Assembly: GCF_000478275.1 (NCBI RefSeq)
Contig: NZ_ASJB01000004.1
Span: 62,001 to 126,000, forward strand
Direction of reading: 5' to 3'
DNA from: Amycolatopsis orientalis DSM 40040 = KCTC 9412
Lineage (GTDB): Bacteria > Actinomycetota > Actinomycetes > Mycobacteriales > Pseudonocardiaceae
DNA: 64,000 bases
Below the pieces are notes generated by a model that was not told the DNA's origin, did not search any database, and saw nothing but the letters and a program-made list of their open reading frames with translations. Made by a program: the position numbers and the translations under genes. Shown piece after piece: positions 7,599 to 16,915 of this stretch. Numbering within the stretch: the first letter of the stretch is position 1; every line of letters begins with the position of its first letter.

Positions 7599-8878
7599 CC
7601 GCGGTCCCGTTCGTCGAGGACGCGGCGCATCTTGCCCAGCGAACGCACCAGGGTATCCGGGTCGACCACCTCGACGCCGACGCTCACGCCGACCCCGTCC
7701 TTGACCCCGGCGATCAGTCGCGCGGCGGCTTCGGCGCGCTGCTCGGCCGTCGCGTCCGGGCGGGCCTCGACGCGGACCGTCAGGTGGTCCATCCGGCCCT
7801 TCGTGGACCGGATCAACTGGAAATGCGGGGTGAGCGCGGGGGTCACCAGCACGACTTCCTCGATCTGCGTGGGGAAGACGTTGACGCCACGCAGGATGAT
7901 CATGTCATCGGTGCGGCCGGTCACCTTCTCCATCCGCCGGTACGCCGGCCGCGCGGTGCCCGGGAGCAGCCGGGTGAGGTCGCGGGTGCGGTAGCGGATG
8001 ATCGGCAGCGCCTGTTTGGTGAGCGAGGTGAACAGCAGCTCACCGGTGCCGTCGACGGTCTTCTCGGTGAACGGGTCGATCACCTCGGGGTAGAAGTGGT
8101 CCTCCCAGATGTGCAGCCCGTCCTTGGTTTCGACGCATTCCTGCGCGACGCCGGGCCCCATCACCTCGGACAGGCCGTAGATGTCGACGGCGTCGATGCC
8201 GACGCGCTCTTCGATCTCCGCGCGCATCTGCTCGGTCCACGGTTCCGCGCCGAAGATGCCGACCTTGAGCGAACTGGCCTGCGGGTCGACGCCCTGGCGC
8301 TCGAATTCGTCGAGCAGCGTGAGCATGTACGACGGCGTGACCATGATGATCTCGGGTTTGAAGTCGGTGATGATCTGCACCTGGCGCGCGGTCATGCCAC
8401 CGGACGCGGGGATCACCGTGCAGCCCAGTTTCTCGGCGCCGTAGTGCGCGCCGAGGCCGCCGGTGAACAGCCCGTATCCGTAGGCCACGTGGACCTTGTC
8501 GCCCGGCCGTCCACCCGCCGCGCGGATCGACCGCGCCATCACCGTCGCCCAGGTATCGATGTCTTCGGCGGTGTAGCCGACGACGGTCGGCTTGCCGGTG
8601 GTGCCGCTGGACGCGTGGATCCGGCTGACCTGCGACTCGGGTACGGCGAACATGCCGAACGGGTAGTTGTCGCGCAGGTCCTGTTTGGTGGTGAACGGGA
8701 ACTTCGCCAGGTCTTCCAGCGCCTTGCAGTCGTCCGGGTGGACGCCTGCCTCGTCGAACTTCCTGGTGTAGAACGGCACGTTGTCGTAGGCGTGCCGCAG
8801 CGTCCACTGGAGACGCTTCAGTTGCAGCGCCTGCAGTTCGTCGATGGTCAGGTTCTCGGCTTCGTCGCTGAAGGTCAT
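7595..8878 (-). CDS. paaK: Phenylacetate-CoA ligase
   Basis: A 427-residue cytosolic adenylate-forming ligase that activates phenylacetate with ATP and CoA, the first step of the paa pathway. The AMP-binding P-loop motif HASSGTTGKPT is at 88-98, the YGLSE motif of the A5 region follows in the middle, and the YRTRDLTRLL and GRTDDMIILRGVNVFP segments mark the C-terminal hinge and swivelling domain of PaaK. Length is typical (430-440). ATG 8878 overlaps the paaI stop by 4 bp. Confidence 0.95.
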   Translation of the reverse strand: MTFSDEAENLTIDELQALQLKRLQWTLRHAYDNVPFYTRKFDEAGVHPDDCKALEDLAKFPFTTKQDLRDNYPFGMFAVPESQVSRIHASSGTTGKPTVVGYTAEDIDTWATVMARSIRAAGGRPGDKVHVAYGYGLFTGGLGAHYGAEKLGCTVIPASGGMTARQVQIITDFKPEIIMVTPSYMLTLLDEFERQGVDPQASSLKVGIFGAEPWTEQMRAEIEERVGIDAVDIYGLSEVMGPGVAQECVETKDGLHIWEDHFYPEVIDPFTEKTVDGTGELLFTSLTKQALPIIRYRTRDLTRLLPGTARPAYRRMEKVTGRTDDMIILRGVNVFPTQIEEVVLVTPALTPHFQLIRSTKGRMDHLTVRVEARPDATAEQRAEAAARLIAGVKDGVGVSVGVEVVDPDTLVRSLGKMRRVLDERDRG

Positions 8879-9306
8879 CGGGAAGGGCTTTCTTTTGATG
8901 TCACAGCCTCGATGGTGCGGCTCCGGCCGCGGAATTCGGCGACGACCTCCGGACCCTCGGGGGTCTCCCGGTGCACGGTGACGTCGTAGATGCCGTTGCG
9001 CCCGTAGCGGGTCCGCTCGGTGGCGGTGGCGATGAGGTGGTCGCCGAGCCGTCCGGCCGTGACGAAGGAGATCTCCGCGCCGGACGCGACGGTGACCGGA
9101 CCATAGCTGTTACAAGCACAGGCGAACGTCGTGTCGGCGAGCAGGAAGACGTAGCCGCCGTGCGCGATGCCGTGGCCGTTCACCATCGTCTCGGTGATCC
9201 GCATGGTGGCGACGGCGTGCCCTTCGGCGGCCTCGATCAGCTCGATCCCCAGCGCGCTCGACGCCAGATCGTCGGCGAACATCGCGTGCGCCGCGTTGGT
9301 CGTCAT
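8875..9306 (-). CDS. paaI: PaaI-type hydroxyphenylacetyl-CoA thioesterase
   Basis: A 143-residue hot-dog fold thioesterase. The motif VNGHGIAHGGYVFLLADTTF (about 43-62) holds the Asn/His/Gly-Gly and Asp catalytic elements of the PaaI family, which hydrolyses dead-end acyl-CoA intermediates of phenylacetate breakdown and recycles CoA. First gene of the minus-strand operon paaI-paaK-paaR; its ATG faces the paaZ promoter region. Confidence 0.92.
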   Translation of the reverse strand: MTTNAAHAMFADDLASSALGIELIEAAEGHAVATMRITETMVNGHGIAHGGYVFLLADTTFACACNSYGPVTVASGAEISFVTAGRLGDHLIATATERTRYGRNGIYDVTVHRETPEGPEVVAEFRGRSRTIEAVTSKESPSR

Positions 9307-9320
9307 GACACCACCTGGTT

Positions 9321-9342
9321 ACTGACCGAATGGACGGTTGTT
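9321..9342. promoter_or_regulatory. PaaR-type operator next to paaI
   Basis: The 22-bp site reads ACTGACCG-AA-TG-GA-CGGTTGTT, close to the corynebacterial PaaR consensus ACTNACCG-N2-CG-N2-CGGTNAGT recalled from the literature. It lies 15 bp before the paaI start, where a repressor would block the minus-strand promoter. Confidence 0.6.
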
Positions 9343-9435
9343 AAAGGGCGCCGCCAGTAAAGGCGCGCTTCCGCGTGGATGTCAAGGATCCGCCGCCGTC
9401 CGGGGGTTTGCAAGACCCGGGACGCGAGCTACAGT

Positions 9436-9463
9436 GAATTACTGAACGGACGGTCTGTAATTC
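9436..9463. promoter_or_regulatory. PaaR-type operator next to paaZ
   Basis: A 28-bp imperfect palindrome with arms GAATTAC and GTAATTC around CTGAACGGACGGTCT-like centre. It shares ACTGA-CGGACGGT with the paaI-side site and lies 24 bp before the paaZ start codon. Confidence 0.6.
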
Positions 9464-9486
9464 ACCATATTCGAAGGGTCGGCCCC

Positions 9487-11517
9487 ATGGCATTGCTGCG
9501 CAGCTACGTCTCCGGCGGGTGGCACACGGCGGACAACGACGGAGTACCGCTGCACGACGCCTCGACCGGCGAGGAGGTCGCCCGGGTCTCGTCCGAGGGC
9601 ATCGACTTCGCCGCGGCGCTGGAGTACGGCCGCCGCACCGGCGGTCCCGCGCTGCGTGAGCTGACCTTCCACCAGCGCGCCGCGCTCCTGAAGGCGCTGG
9701 CCTCGCACCTGCGCGAACACCGCGACGAGCTGTACGCGCTGTCGGCGCGCACGGGTGCGACCAAGACCGACTCGATGGTCGACATCGACGGCGGCATCGG
9801 CGTCCTGTTCGCCTACTCCAGCAAGGGTAAGCGCGAACTGCCGAACGACACCGTCTACGTCGACGGCAACGTCGAACCGCTGAGCAAGGGCGGCACCTTC
9901 GTCGCGCAGCACATCGCCGTCCCGCTGCGCGGGGTCGCCGTCCAGATCAACGCCTTCAACTTCCCCGTCTGGGGCCCGCTGGAGAAGTTCGCGCCCGCGT
10001 TCCTCGCCGGGGTGCCGAGCCTGATCAAGCCCGCCAGCCAGACGGCGTACCTGACCGCGCGCCTGGTCGAGATCATCATCGAGTCCGGCATCCTCCCCGA
10101 GGGCACGCTGCAGTTCGTCGCAGGCAGCGTGGGCGACCTGCTCGACCACGTCACCGCGCAGGACCTCGTCTCCTTCACCGGCTCCGCCTCCACCGCGCAG
10201 AAGCTGCGCGCGCATCCGGCGATCGTGCGCAACTCCGTCCGGTTCAACGCCGAGGCGGACTCGCTGAACCTGTCGATCCTCGGCCCGGACGCCAAACCCG
10301 GCACGATCGAGTTCGACCTCTTCGTCAAGCAGCTGACCACCGAGATGACGGTCAAGGCCGGCCAGAAGTGCACCGCCATCCGGCGCGCCTTCGTCCCCGC
10401 CGACCTGCTGGACGACGTCGCCGAGGCCGCGAGCGCTCGGCTGGCGAAGGTCACCATCGGCAACCCCACCGCCGAGGGTGTCCGCATGGGCGCGCTGGCC
10501 AGCCTGGAGCAGCGTGAGGAGGTCCGGCGGTCGCTCAAGGCGCTGCTGGACGTCGGCACGGTCGTCTTCGGCGACCCGGAGCAGGTCGAGGTCGTCGGTG
10601 CGGACGCCGAACGTGGCGCCTTCATCTCGCCCGTCCTGCTGAAGGCCGATCCGGAGCGGTCCGAGCCGCACGAGGTCGAGGCGTTCGGCCCGGTGTCGAC
10701 GCTGCTGCCCTACACCTCGACCGAGCAGGTCGTCGAACTCGCCGCGCGCGGCGGCGGCAGCCTCGTGGGTTCCGTGGTCTCCGCGAACAAGGAGTTCGTG
10801 CGCGAGGTCGTCCTCGGGGTCGCGCCGTACCACGGCCGCCTGCTGGTGCTCGACGCCGACGACGCCAAGGAGTCCACCGGCCACGGTTCGCCGATGCCGC
10901 AGCTGGTCCACGGCGGCCCCGGCCGCGCCGGGGGCGGCGAGGAGATGGGCGGCGTCCGCGGCGTGCTGCACCACATGCAGCGCACGGCCGTCCAGGGCAG
11001 CCCGGAGGTGCTCAGCACGGTCACCGGCCGCTGGGTCACCGGCGCTCCCCGGACCGAAAGCGACGTCCACCCGTTCCGGAAGTCGTTGGCGGAGCTGAAG
11101 ATCGGCGACTCCGTCGTCGCGGGGCCGCGTGAGGTGCTGCAGTCCGACGTCGACCACTTCGCCGAGTTCACCGGCGACACCTTCTACGCGCACACCGATC
11201 CCGAGGCCGCCGCGGCGAACCCGCTGTTCGGCGGGATCGTGGCGCACGGGTACCTCGTGGTGTCGTTCGCCGCGGGCCTGTTCGTCTCGCCGGAGCCCGG
11301 CCCGGTGCTGGCCAACTACGGCCTGGAGAACCTGCGGTTCCTCACCCCGGTCAAGGTCGGCGACACCCTCACGGTGACCCTGACCGCCAAGCAGATCACC
11401 CCGCGTATCGACCAGGAGTACGGCGAGGTCCGCTGGGACGCCGACGTGACCAACGCCGACGGCGACTCGGTCGCCAAGTACGACGTGCTCACCCTGGTGG
11501 CGAAGGAGCAGTCATGA
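9487..11517 (+). CDS. paaZ: Bifunctional oxepin-CoA hydrolase / semialdehyde dehydrogenase PaaZ
   Basis: A 676-residue fusion. Residues about 1-520 are an aldehyde dehydrogenase domain with catalytic Cys near 295 in [14 protein letters not shown] and the [10 protein letters not shown] region carrying the general-base Glu; residues about 535-676 are a MaoC-type (R)-hydratase domain ([13 protein letters not shown] [18 protein letters not shown] and [10 protein letters not shown]). Together they open the oxepin-CoA ring and oxidise the resulting semialdehyde. ATG 9487 has GAAGGG 8 bases upstream; an earlier in-frame codon is inside the operator region and is rejected. First gene of paaZABCDE; ends with ATGA overlap into paaA. 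Confidence 0.95.
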   Translation: MALLRSYVSGGWHTADNDGVPLHDASTGEEVARVSSEGIDFAAALEYGRRTGGPALRELTFHQRAALLKALASHLREHRDELYALSARTGATKTDSMVDIDGGIGVLFAYSSKGKRELPNDTVYVDGNVEPLSKGGTFVAQHIAVPLRGVAVQINAFNFPVWGPLEKFAPAFLAGVPSLIKPASQTAYLTARLVEIIIESGILPEGTLQFVAGSVGDLLDHVTAQDLVSFTGSASTAQKLRAHPAIVRNSVRFNAEADSLNLSILGPDAKPGTIEFDLFVKQLTTEMTVKAGQKCTAIRRAFVPADLLDDVAEAASARLAKVTIGNPTAEGVRMGALASLEQREEVRRSLKALLDVGTVVFGDPEQVEVVGADAERGAFISPVLLKADPERSEPHEVEAFGPVSTLLPYTSTEQVVELAARGGGSLVGSVVSANKEFVREVVLGVAPYHGRLLVLDADDAKESTGHGSPMPQLVHGGPGRAGGGEEMGGVRGVLHHMQRTAVQGSPEVLSTVTGRWVTGAPRTESDVHPFRKSLAELKIGDSVVAGPREVLQSDVDHFAEFTGDTFYAHTDPEAAAANPLFGGIVAHGYLVVSFAAGLFVSPEPGPVLANYGLENLRFLTPVKVGDTLTVTLTAKQITPRIDQEYGEVRWDADVTNADGDSVAKYDVLTLVAKEQS

Positions 11518-12458
11518 CAGCGACGCTGCCTGAGGAAGACCTCGAACAGCACTTCGAAGCGACCATCGCGCGTGATCAGCGGATCGAGCCGCGCGACTGG
11601 GTGCCCGAGGGTTACCGCAAGACGATGATCCGGCAGATCGCGCAGCACGCGCATTCGGAGATCATCGGCATGCAGCCCGAGGGCAACTGGATCACTCGCG
11701 CGCCTTCCCTGCGGCGCAAGGCGATCCTGCTGGCCAAGGTCCAGGACGAGGCCGGGCACGGGCTGTACCTGTATTCGGCGGCGGCCACGCTCGGCGCGGA
11801 CCGCGCGGACCTGACCGACAAGCTGATCAACGGCAGGCAGAAGTACTCGTCGATCTTCAACTATCCGACGCTGACCTTCGCCGACGTCGGCGTGATCGGC
11901 TGGCTGGTCGACGGCGCCGCGATCTGCAACCAGGTCCCGTTGTGCCGCAGCTCGTACGGGCCGTACGCGCGGGCGATGATCCGTATCTGCAAGGAGGAGT
12001 CGTTCCATCAGCGGCAGGGTTTCGAACTGCTGATGACGATGATGCGCGGCACCGAGAAGCAGCGGGAGATGGTGCAGGAGGCGGTGAACCGCTGGTGGTG
12101 GCCGTCGCTGATGATGTTCGGTCCGCCGGACGCGGATTCGCCGAACACCGCGCAGTCGATGGCGTGGAAGGTCAAACGCCACACCAACGACGAGCTTCGC
12201 CAGCGCTTTGTCGACATGTCCATTCCGCAGGCTGAGGCGCTGGGTGTCACCTTCCCGGATCCGGACCTCAAGTGGAACGCCGAGCGCGGGCACTACGACT
12301 TCGGCCAGGTCGACTGGGACGAGTTCAAGAACGTGTTGAAGGGCAACGGTCCCTGCAACGCCCAGCGCATCGCGCACCGGCGCCGGGCACAGGAAGACGG
12401 CGCGTGGGTACGCGAAGCCGCGACAGCCCACGCCGCGAAGAAAGGTGCCTCGGCATGA
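11514..12458 (+). CDS. paaA: 1,2-phenylacetyl-CoA epoxidase, catalytic subunit A
   Basis: A 314-residue di-iron oxygenase subunit. The two iron-binding helices are visible as DEAGH (about 79-83) and EESFH (about 161-165), with further Glu in HAHSEIIGM. With PaaC it forms the heterodimer that epoxidises the ring of phenylacetyl-CoA using O2 and electrons from PaaE. 4-bp overlaps at both ends (paaZ, paaB) indicate translational coupling. Confidence 0.95.
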   Translation: MTATLPEEDLEQHFEATIARDQRIEPRDWVPEGYRKTMIRQIAQHAHSEIIGMQPEGNWITRAPSLRRKAILLAKVQDEAGHGLYLYSAAATLGADRADLTDKLINGRQKYSSIFNYPTLTFADVGVIGWLVDGAAICNQVPLCRSSYGPYARAMIRICKEESFHQRQGFELLMTMMRGTEKQREMVQEAVNRWWWPSLMMFGPPDADSPNTAQSMAWKVKRHTNDELRQRFVDMSIPQAEALGVTFPDPDLKWNAERGHYDFGQVDWDEFKNVLKGNGPCNAQRIAHRRRAQEDGAWVREAATAHAAKKGASA

Positions 12459-12739
12459 AGCACGACTGGCCGTTGTACGAGGTGTTCGTCCGGGGCAAGC
12501 GCGGCCTGAACCACGTCCACGTGGGTTCGCTGCACGCCGCGGACGACGACATGGCGCTGCATCACGCGCGGGATCTGTACACCCGCCGCAACGAGGGCGT
12601 GTCGATCTGGGTCGTGCGGGCGAGCGCCATCACGGCGTCCTCGCCGGACGAGAAGGACCCGTTCTTCGCGCCCAGCGGCGACAAGGTGTACCGGCACCCG
12701 ACGTTCTACGACATCCCCGACAACGTTCCGCACATCTGA
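12455..12739 (+). CDS. paaB: 1,2-phenylacetyl-CoA epoxidase subunit B
   Basis: A 94-residue protein starting [20 protein letters not shown], the standard PaaB opening; [16 protein letters not shown] and [15 protein letters not shown] are family hallmarks. PaaB bridges PaaAC dimers in the epoxidase complex. ATG 12455 overlaps the paaA stop by 4 bp; paaC begins one base after its stop. Confidence 0.95.
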   Translation: MKHDWPLYEVFVRGKRGLNHVHVGSLHAADDDMALHHARDLYTRRNEGVSIWVVRASAITASSPDEKDPFFAPSGDKVYRHPTFYDIPDNVPHI

Positions 12740-12740
12740 C

Positions 12741-13598
12741 ATGAGTTTCGACAACGCCTACGAGGCGATCACCGAGGAGAACGACTCCCGCTGGGCCTTC
12801 GGGACCGGTTTCGAGGACCCGCTGTCCGGTGTGGACACCACGGTTCCGTCCGGTGTGGACGGTGACCGGCTGGCCGCCTACTGCCTGATGCTCGGCGACG
12901 ACGCGCTGATCTTCTCGCACCGGCTGCAGGAGTGGTGCACGAACGCGCCCGAACTCGAGGACGAGGTCGCGATCGCGAACATCGCGCTCGACCTGCTCGG
13001 CCAGGCCCGGCTGCTGCTGGCCCGTGCGGGCAAGGCCGACGGCAGCGAGCGCACCGAGGACTCCTACGCCTTCTTCCGGAGCGAGCAGGAGTACCGCAAC
13101 GTCCGGCTCGCCGAACTCGACGGCGGCCATTTCGGGCATCTGATCGCGCGGCTGCTGGTCTTCTCGATCTGGCGGCTGGCGCTCTTGCAGCGGCTTCAGT
13201 CCAGTGTGGACCCGGTGCTCGCGGCCATCGCGGACAAGGGTGTCAAGGAGGTCGCCTACCACCGCGACTACGCGGCACAGTGGACCGTGCGCCTCGGCGA
13301 CGGCACCGAGCTGTCCCACGAGCGGATGCAGGAGGGCCTGGACGCCGTCTGGCCTTACGTCGACGAGCTTTTCGTCGCACACCAGGACGAGTTCGTCGAC
13401 TCGCCCTCGCTGCGGCCGGAATTCGACGCGGTCCTCGACCAGGTGCTGGCCGCCGCGAAGCTGACGCGGCCCGAGGCCGGCGCCATCGCCGGGGTCTCCG
13501 GCCGGATGGGCCGCGACGGCGTGCACACCGAGCGGATGGGTTTCCTGCTGGCCGAACTGCAGAGCGTCGCCAGGGAACATCCGGAGGCGACATGGTGA
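12741..13598 (+). CDS. paaC: 1,2-phenylacetyl-CoA epoxidase structural subunit C
   Basis: A 285-residue ferritin-like protein without a functional metal site, partner of PaaA. Typical segments include LGDDALIFSHRLQEW, ANIALDLLGQARLLLARAG and KEVAYHRDYAAQWTVRLGDG. It is the structural half of the epoxidase heterodimer. The stop is inside the first codons of paaD (7-bp overlap). Confidence 0.95.
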   Translation: MSFDNAYEAITEENDSRWAFGTGFEDPLSGVDTTVPSGVDGDRLAAYCLMLGDDALIFSHRLQEWCTNAPELEDEVAIANIALDLLGQARLLLARAGKADGSERTEDSYAFFRSEQEYRNVRLAELDGGHFGHLIARLLVFSIWRLALLQRLQSSVDPVLAAIADKGVKEVAYHRDYAAQWTVRLGDGTELSHERMQEGLDAVWPYVDELFVAHQDEFVDSPSLRPEFDAVLDQVLAAAKLTRPEAGAIAGVSGRMGRDGVHTERMGFLLAELQSVAREHPEATW

Positions 13599-14080
13599 CC
13601 GCGTATGCCGTGGCGGCCACGGTGACCGATCCGGAACTGCCGATGCTCACCCTCGCCGACCTCGGCGTGCTGCGTGAGGTGTCCGAATCCGGCGGTCGGG
13701 TGGTCGTCGCGATCACCCCGACCTACACCGGCTGCCCGGCGATGGACACCATGCGCGACGATCTCGTGCACGCGCTCACCGGCGCGGGCTACGGCGAGGT
13801 CGAGGTCCGCACGGTGCTCCAGCCCGCCTGGTCCACCGACTGGATCACCGAGGACGGCAAGCGGAAACTGGCCGAGGCCGGGATCGCGCCGCCGGGGGCC
13901 GCGCCGCGGCGGACCGGCCCGATCCCGCTCACGTTGAGCCCGCCGATGTCGTCGGTCCGCTGCCCGCACTGCGGTTCCACGGACACCGAGGAGCAGTCCC
14001 GGTTCAGCGCGACGGCGTGCAAGGCCCTGCGCCGCTGCCGGTTCTGTCTCGAACCGTTCGAACACGTCAAGGAGATCTAG
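13592..14080 (+). CDS. paaD: PaaD-like iron-sulfur maturation protein
   Basis: A 162-residue protein with an N-terminal DUF59/MIP18 domain (VTDPELPMLTLADLGVLREV, TPTYTGCPAMDTM) and a C-terminal zinc-ribbon-like tail with CPHC near 124-127 and CRFC near 149-152. PaaD is required for the epoxidase, probably for Fe-S maturation of PaaE. ATG 13592 has GGAGG 4 bases upstream; a GTG one codon later is also possible. Confidence 0.93.
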   Translation: MVTAYAVAATVTDPELPMLTLADLGVLREVSESGGRVVVAITPTYTGCPAMDTMRDDLVHALTGAGYGEVEVRTVLQPAWSTDWITEDGKRKLAEAGIAPPGAAPRRTGPIPLTLSPPMSSVRCPHCGSTDTEEQSRFSATACKALRRCRFCLEPFEHVKEI

Positions 14081-14081
14081 C

Positions 14082-15155
14082 GTGACCGCGTCCACCCTGC
14101 GCCGCACCGGGTTCCACACCCTGAAGGTGGCTGATGTCCAGCGCCTGTGCGACGACGCCGTCGCGGTGACCTTCGGCGTACCCGAAGACCTCGCCGAAAC
14201 CTTCCGGTTCAAGCCCGGCCAGTCGCTGACCCTGCGCCGCGTGATCGACGGCCGGGACGAGCGCCGCTCGTACTCGATCTGCGCGCCCGCCGGTGCGGCG
14301 CCGCGCGTCGGCGTCCGGGAGGTACCGGGCGGGCTGTTCTCGTCGTGGCTTGTGCGTGACGTGCGCCCCGGCGACGAGGTCGAGGTCGCCGCGCCGACCG
14401 GCAACTTCACTCCTGATATGGCGGCCGCCGGGCATCACGTGCTGATCGCGGCCGGCTCCGGGATCACGCCGGTGCTGTCGATCGCCTCTTCGCTGCTCGC
14501 CGATTCCGACGCGACGGTGACCGTGCTCTACGGCAACCGGCGCACGGACACCGTCATGTTCGCCGACGACCTCGCCGACCTGAAGGACCGCTACCCGGCG
14601 CGGCTCGAACTCGTGCACGTGCTCTCCCGTGAGCCGCGTGAGGCCGAACTGTTCACCGGCCGCCTCGACGCCGAGAAGCTGCGGCGCCTGTGCACCGTGC
14701 TGATCCCGCCCGGGGACGTCGCGCATTGGTGGCTGTGCGGTCCGTTCGAGATGGTGACCGGCGCGCAGGAATTGTTGCGCTCTCTTGATGTTCCCGATGA
14801 GCGCGTCCACCAGGAACTGTTCTATGTGGACACTCCGCCGGAGCCGGTGCATCACGTCGATCCGGCCGTCGTGGGGTCGTCCAGCGAGGTCACGCTGGTC
14901 CTCGACGGCCGGTCGACGACGATGACGCTGCCGCGCAGCTCCTCTTTGCTCGACGGCGCGCAGAAGTACCGGCCGGATCTGCCGTTCGCCTGCAAGGGCG
15001 GGGTGTGCGGCACCTGCCGGGCGAAGATCTGCGACGGCAAGGTGGACATGCGGCGTAACTTCGCCCTGGAGAAGGCCGAGGTCGACGCCGGTTTCGTGCT
15101 CACCTGCCAGTCGGTGCCGATCTCCGAGGCCGTCACTGTGGATTTCGACGCCTGA
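14082..15155 (+). CDS. paaE: 1,2-phenylacetyl-CoA epoxidase reductase subunit E
   Basis: A 357-residue flavodoxin reductase: FAD domain with RSYSIC (about 65-70), NAD domain (AAGSGITPVLSI), and a C-terminal plant-type 2Fe-2S domain with CKGGVCGTC (about 304-312) and a distal Cys in LTCQSVP. It transfers electrons from NADPH to the PaaAC di-iron site. GTG start 14082 with AAGGAG upstream; one base after the paaD stop. The last 23 bp overlap the convergent ABC-F gene. Confidence 0.95.
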   Translation: MTASTLRRTGFHTLKVADVQRLCDDAVAVTFGVPEDLAETFRFKPGQSLTLRRVIDGRDERRSYSICAPAGAAPRVGVREVPGGLFSSWLVRDVRPGDEVEVAAPTGNFTPDMAAAGHHVLIAAGSGITPVLSIASSLLADSDATVTVLYGNRRTDTVMFADDLADLKDRYPARLELVHVLSREPREAELFTGRLDAEKLRRLCTVLIPPGDVAHWWLCGPFEMVTGAQELLRSLDVPDERVHQELFYVDTPPEPVHHVDPAVVGSSSEVTLVLDGRSTTMTLPRSSSLLDGAQKYRPDLPFACKGGVCGTCRAKICDGKVDMRRNFALEKAEVDAGFVLTCQSVPISEAVTVDFDA

Positions 15156-16719
15156 CGAGAGGCACCCTCCGGGTGATGCCGATGTCGGCCAGGAACGGCC
15201 GGTCGTGGCTCGCCACGATCAGCGCGCCCCGGTAGGCCAGGAGCGCCTCGGTGAGCCGCCGCACGCTCGCCAGGTCGAGGTTGTTGGTCGGCTCGTCGAG
15301 CAACAACAGCCGCGGCGTGGGCTCGGTCAGCAGCAACGTCGCCAGCGCGGCGCGGAACCGTTCCCCGCCGGACAGCGACGCCACCGTGCGTTCGGCCGCC
15401 GTGCCCCGGAACAGGAACCGTGCCAGTCTGGCGCGGATCTCGTTGTCGGTGAGCGACGGCGCGACCAGCCGCACGTTGTCCACAATGGACAGCGTGTCGT
15501 CGAGGATGTCGAGCCGCTGGGGGAGCAGCCTGGCGGGGACGAACAGCCCCACGTCGCCCGACTTCGGCGGGAGTTCGCCGGTGATCGTGCGGAGCAGGGT
15601 GGTCTTGCCCGACCCGTTGGGACCGACGAGCGCGATCCGTTCGGGCCCCATGACGTGCAGGTCCACCGCCGGGCCGAACCGGGGCACGGCGTCGATCCGG
15701 AGCACGTCCGTGCCACGGGGGACCGTGGTCTCCGGCAGTTCGACGCGGATCTCGGCGTCCTCGCGCACCAGCCCTTCCGCGGCTTTCAGCGTCTCGACGG
15801 CGGTTTCGAGCCGGTCGGTGTGCAGGTTCCGGTACTTGCCCGCGGCGATCTGCGCGTCCTCCTGGCGTTTGCGCATCCGGACTTTGGGTTCGCGTTTCCG
15901 GTCCCACATCTGCTGGCCGTAGCGGGCGCGCCGGGCGAGTTTGGTCCCTGCTTCGATCAGCTCCCGCTTCTGCCGTCTGACGTCCGATTCCGCCGCCCTG
16001 AGGTGCCGCCGCGCGGCTTCCTGCGCGACCTCGACGGCGTGTTCGTAGTCGGTGAGGTTCCCGCCGTACAGTGTCACTTCGTGGTCGCGGACCTCGGCGA
16101 TCCGGTCGACCAGCTGGAGCAGTTCGCGATCGTGCGAGACGACCACGAGGATCCCGCCCCAGCCCTCCACCTCGCGGTGCACGAGTTCGCGTGCCCGGAG
16201 GTCGAGATTGTTCGTGGGCTCGTCGAGCAGCAGCGCGGACGGACGGCGCAGGAGCAGGGCGGCCAGCCCGAGCAGCGTGATTTCGCCGCCGGACAGTTCC
16301 CCGGCCCGCTGGTCCAGCCGGATGGCACCCAGGCCGAGCCTGTCGAGGATCGCGTGGATGCGCTCCTCGACGTCCCAGTTGTCGCCGACGAGGGCGAAAT
16401 GCTCCTCGGTGACATCGCCGTTTTCGACGGCCTTGATCGCCGCGCGGATCGCGGTGACGCCCAGGACGTCATCAACGCGGCGGTCGGTGTCCAGGACGAG
16501 ATTCTGCGGCAGGTAGCCGAGCTCGCCCGGTGCGGTGATGGAGCCCGAGGAGGCCCGCAGGTCGCCGGTGAGCAGCCGGAGCAGCGTGGATTTACCGGAA
16601 CCGTTGGTGCCCACCAGGCCGGTACGGCCGGTGCCGATGGTGAGCGAGAGGCGCTCGAACGCCGGGGCGCCATCGGGCCAGGTGAAGGTGACGTCGGAAA
16701 GCGTCAAGGAAGAAGACAT
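15133..16719 (-). CDS. ABC-F family ATP-binding protein
   Basis: A 528-residue soluble protein with two ABC domains and no membrane segment. First domain: Walker A GTNGSGKST (about 37-45), signature LSGGE, Walker B LLLDEPTNNLDL; second: Walker A GPNGSGKTT, signature LSGGE, again LLLDEPTNNLDL. A basic linker (RRQKRELIEAGTKLARRARY) joins them, as in ABC-F translation factors. Members either tune translation or protect ribosomes from antibiotics bound in the exit tunnel/peptidyl transferase centre. A leader-like region upstream (small ORF, hairpins) suggests inducible expression of the resistance type, but substrate cannot be told from sequence. Confidence 0.92.
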   Translation of the reverse strand: MSSSLTLSDVTFTWPDGAPAFERLSLTIGTGRTGLVGTNGSGKSTLLRLLTGDLRASSGSITAPGELGYLPQNLVLDTDRRVDDVLGVTAIRAAIKAVENGDVTEEHFALVGDNWDVEERIHAILDRLGLGAIRLDQRAGELSGGEITLLGLAALLLRRPSALLLDEPTNNLDLRARELVHREVEGWGGILVVVSHDRELLQLVDRIAEVRDHEVTLYGGNLTDYEHAVEVAQEAARRHLRAAESDVRRQKRELIEAGTKLARRARYGQQMWDRKREPKVRMRKRQEDAQIAAGKYRNLHTDRLETAVETLKAAEGLVREDAEIRVELPETTVPRGTDVLRIDAVPRFGPAVDLHVMGPERIALVGPNGSGKTTLLRTITGELPPKSGDVGLFVPARLLPQRLDILDDTLSIVDNVRLVAPSLTDNEIRARLARFLFRGTAAERTVASLSGGERFRAALATLLLTEPTPRLLLLDEPTNNLDLASVRRLTEALLAYRGALIVASHDRPFLADIGITRRVPLVRRRNPQ

Positions 16720-16763
16720 GAGACTCCCTGCGAAGGAGGTGGATGGGGGCGCAGGTTCGTCTC
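16720..16763 (-). promoter_or_regulatory. Hairpin masking the ABC-F ribosome site
   Basis: Directly before the ATG the transcript can pair GAGAC with GTCTC (16759-16763/16720-16724) and CCTGCG with CGCAGG (16750-16755/16727-16732). The downstream arm contains GGGAG, the only good ribosome-binding sequence, so the fold would hide it. Together with the short ORF at 16801-16836 this resembles translation attenuation leaders. Confidence 0.4.
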
Positions 16764-16800
16764 ACAAGATCATGGGACCAGGCTAACCGACCGTCGCGAA

Positions 16801-16836
16801 CTAACGCAACTCCTTTTGCGTTAGATTGCGAGGCAT
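16801..16836 (-). promoter_or_regulatory. Possible leader peptide (11 residues) and dyad upstream of ABC-F
   Basis: ATG 16836 opens MPRNLTQKELR and stops at 16801-16803. The 3' half of this ORF is a 9-bp dyad CTAACGCAA/TTGCGTTAG (16801-16809, 16816-16824). Either a leader peptide with an attenuating hairpin or simply a repressor operator would explain the dyad. No strong ribosome site precedes the ATG, so the peptide is tentative. Confidence 0.3.
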
Positions 16837-16889
16837 GCTGTCGTCCGCCGCGGTCTCGCTGGGGGCGAATACGGTTCGTATGGTTCGTG

Positions 16890-16914
16890 CCGGTTGCCGT
16901 TTCGCGGCAACCGG
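16890..16914 (-). terminator. Hairpin terminator after the HNH gene
   Basis: A perfect 10-bp stem CCGGTTGCCG/CGGCAACCGG with a 5-nt loop immediately follows the stop codon of the minus-strand HNH gene. Confidence 0.65.
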
Positions 16915-16915
16915 G

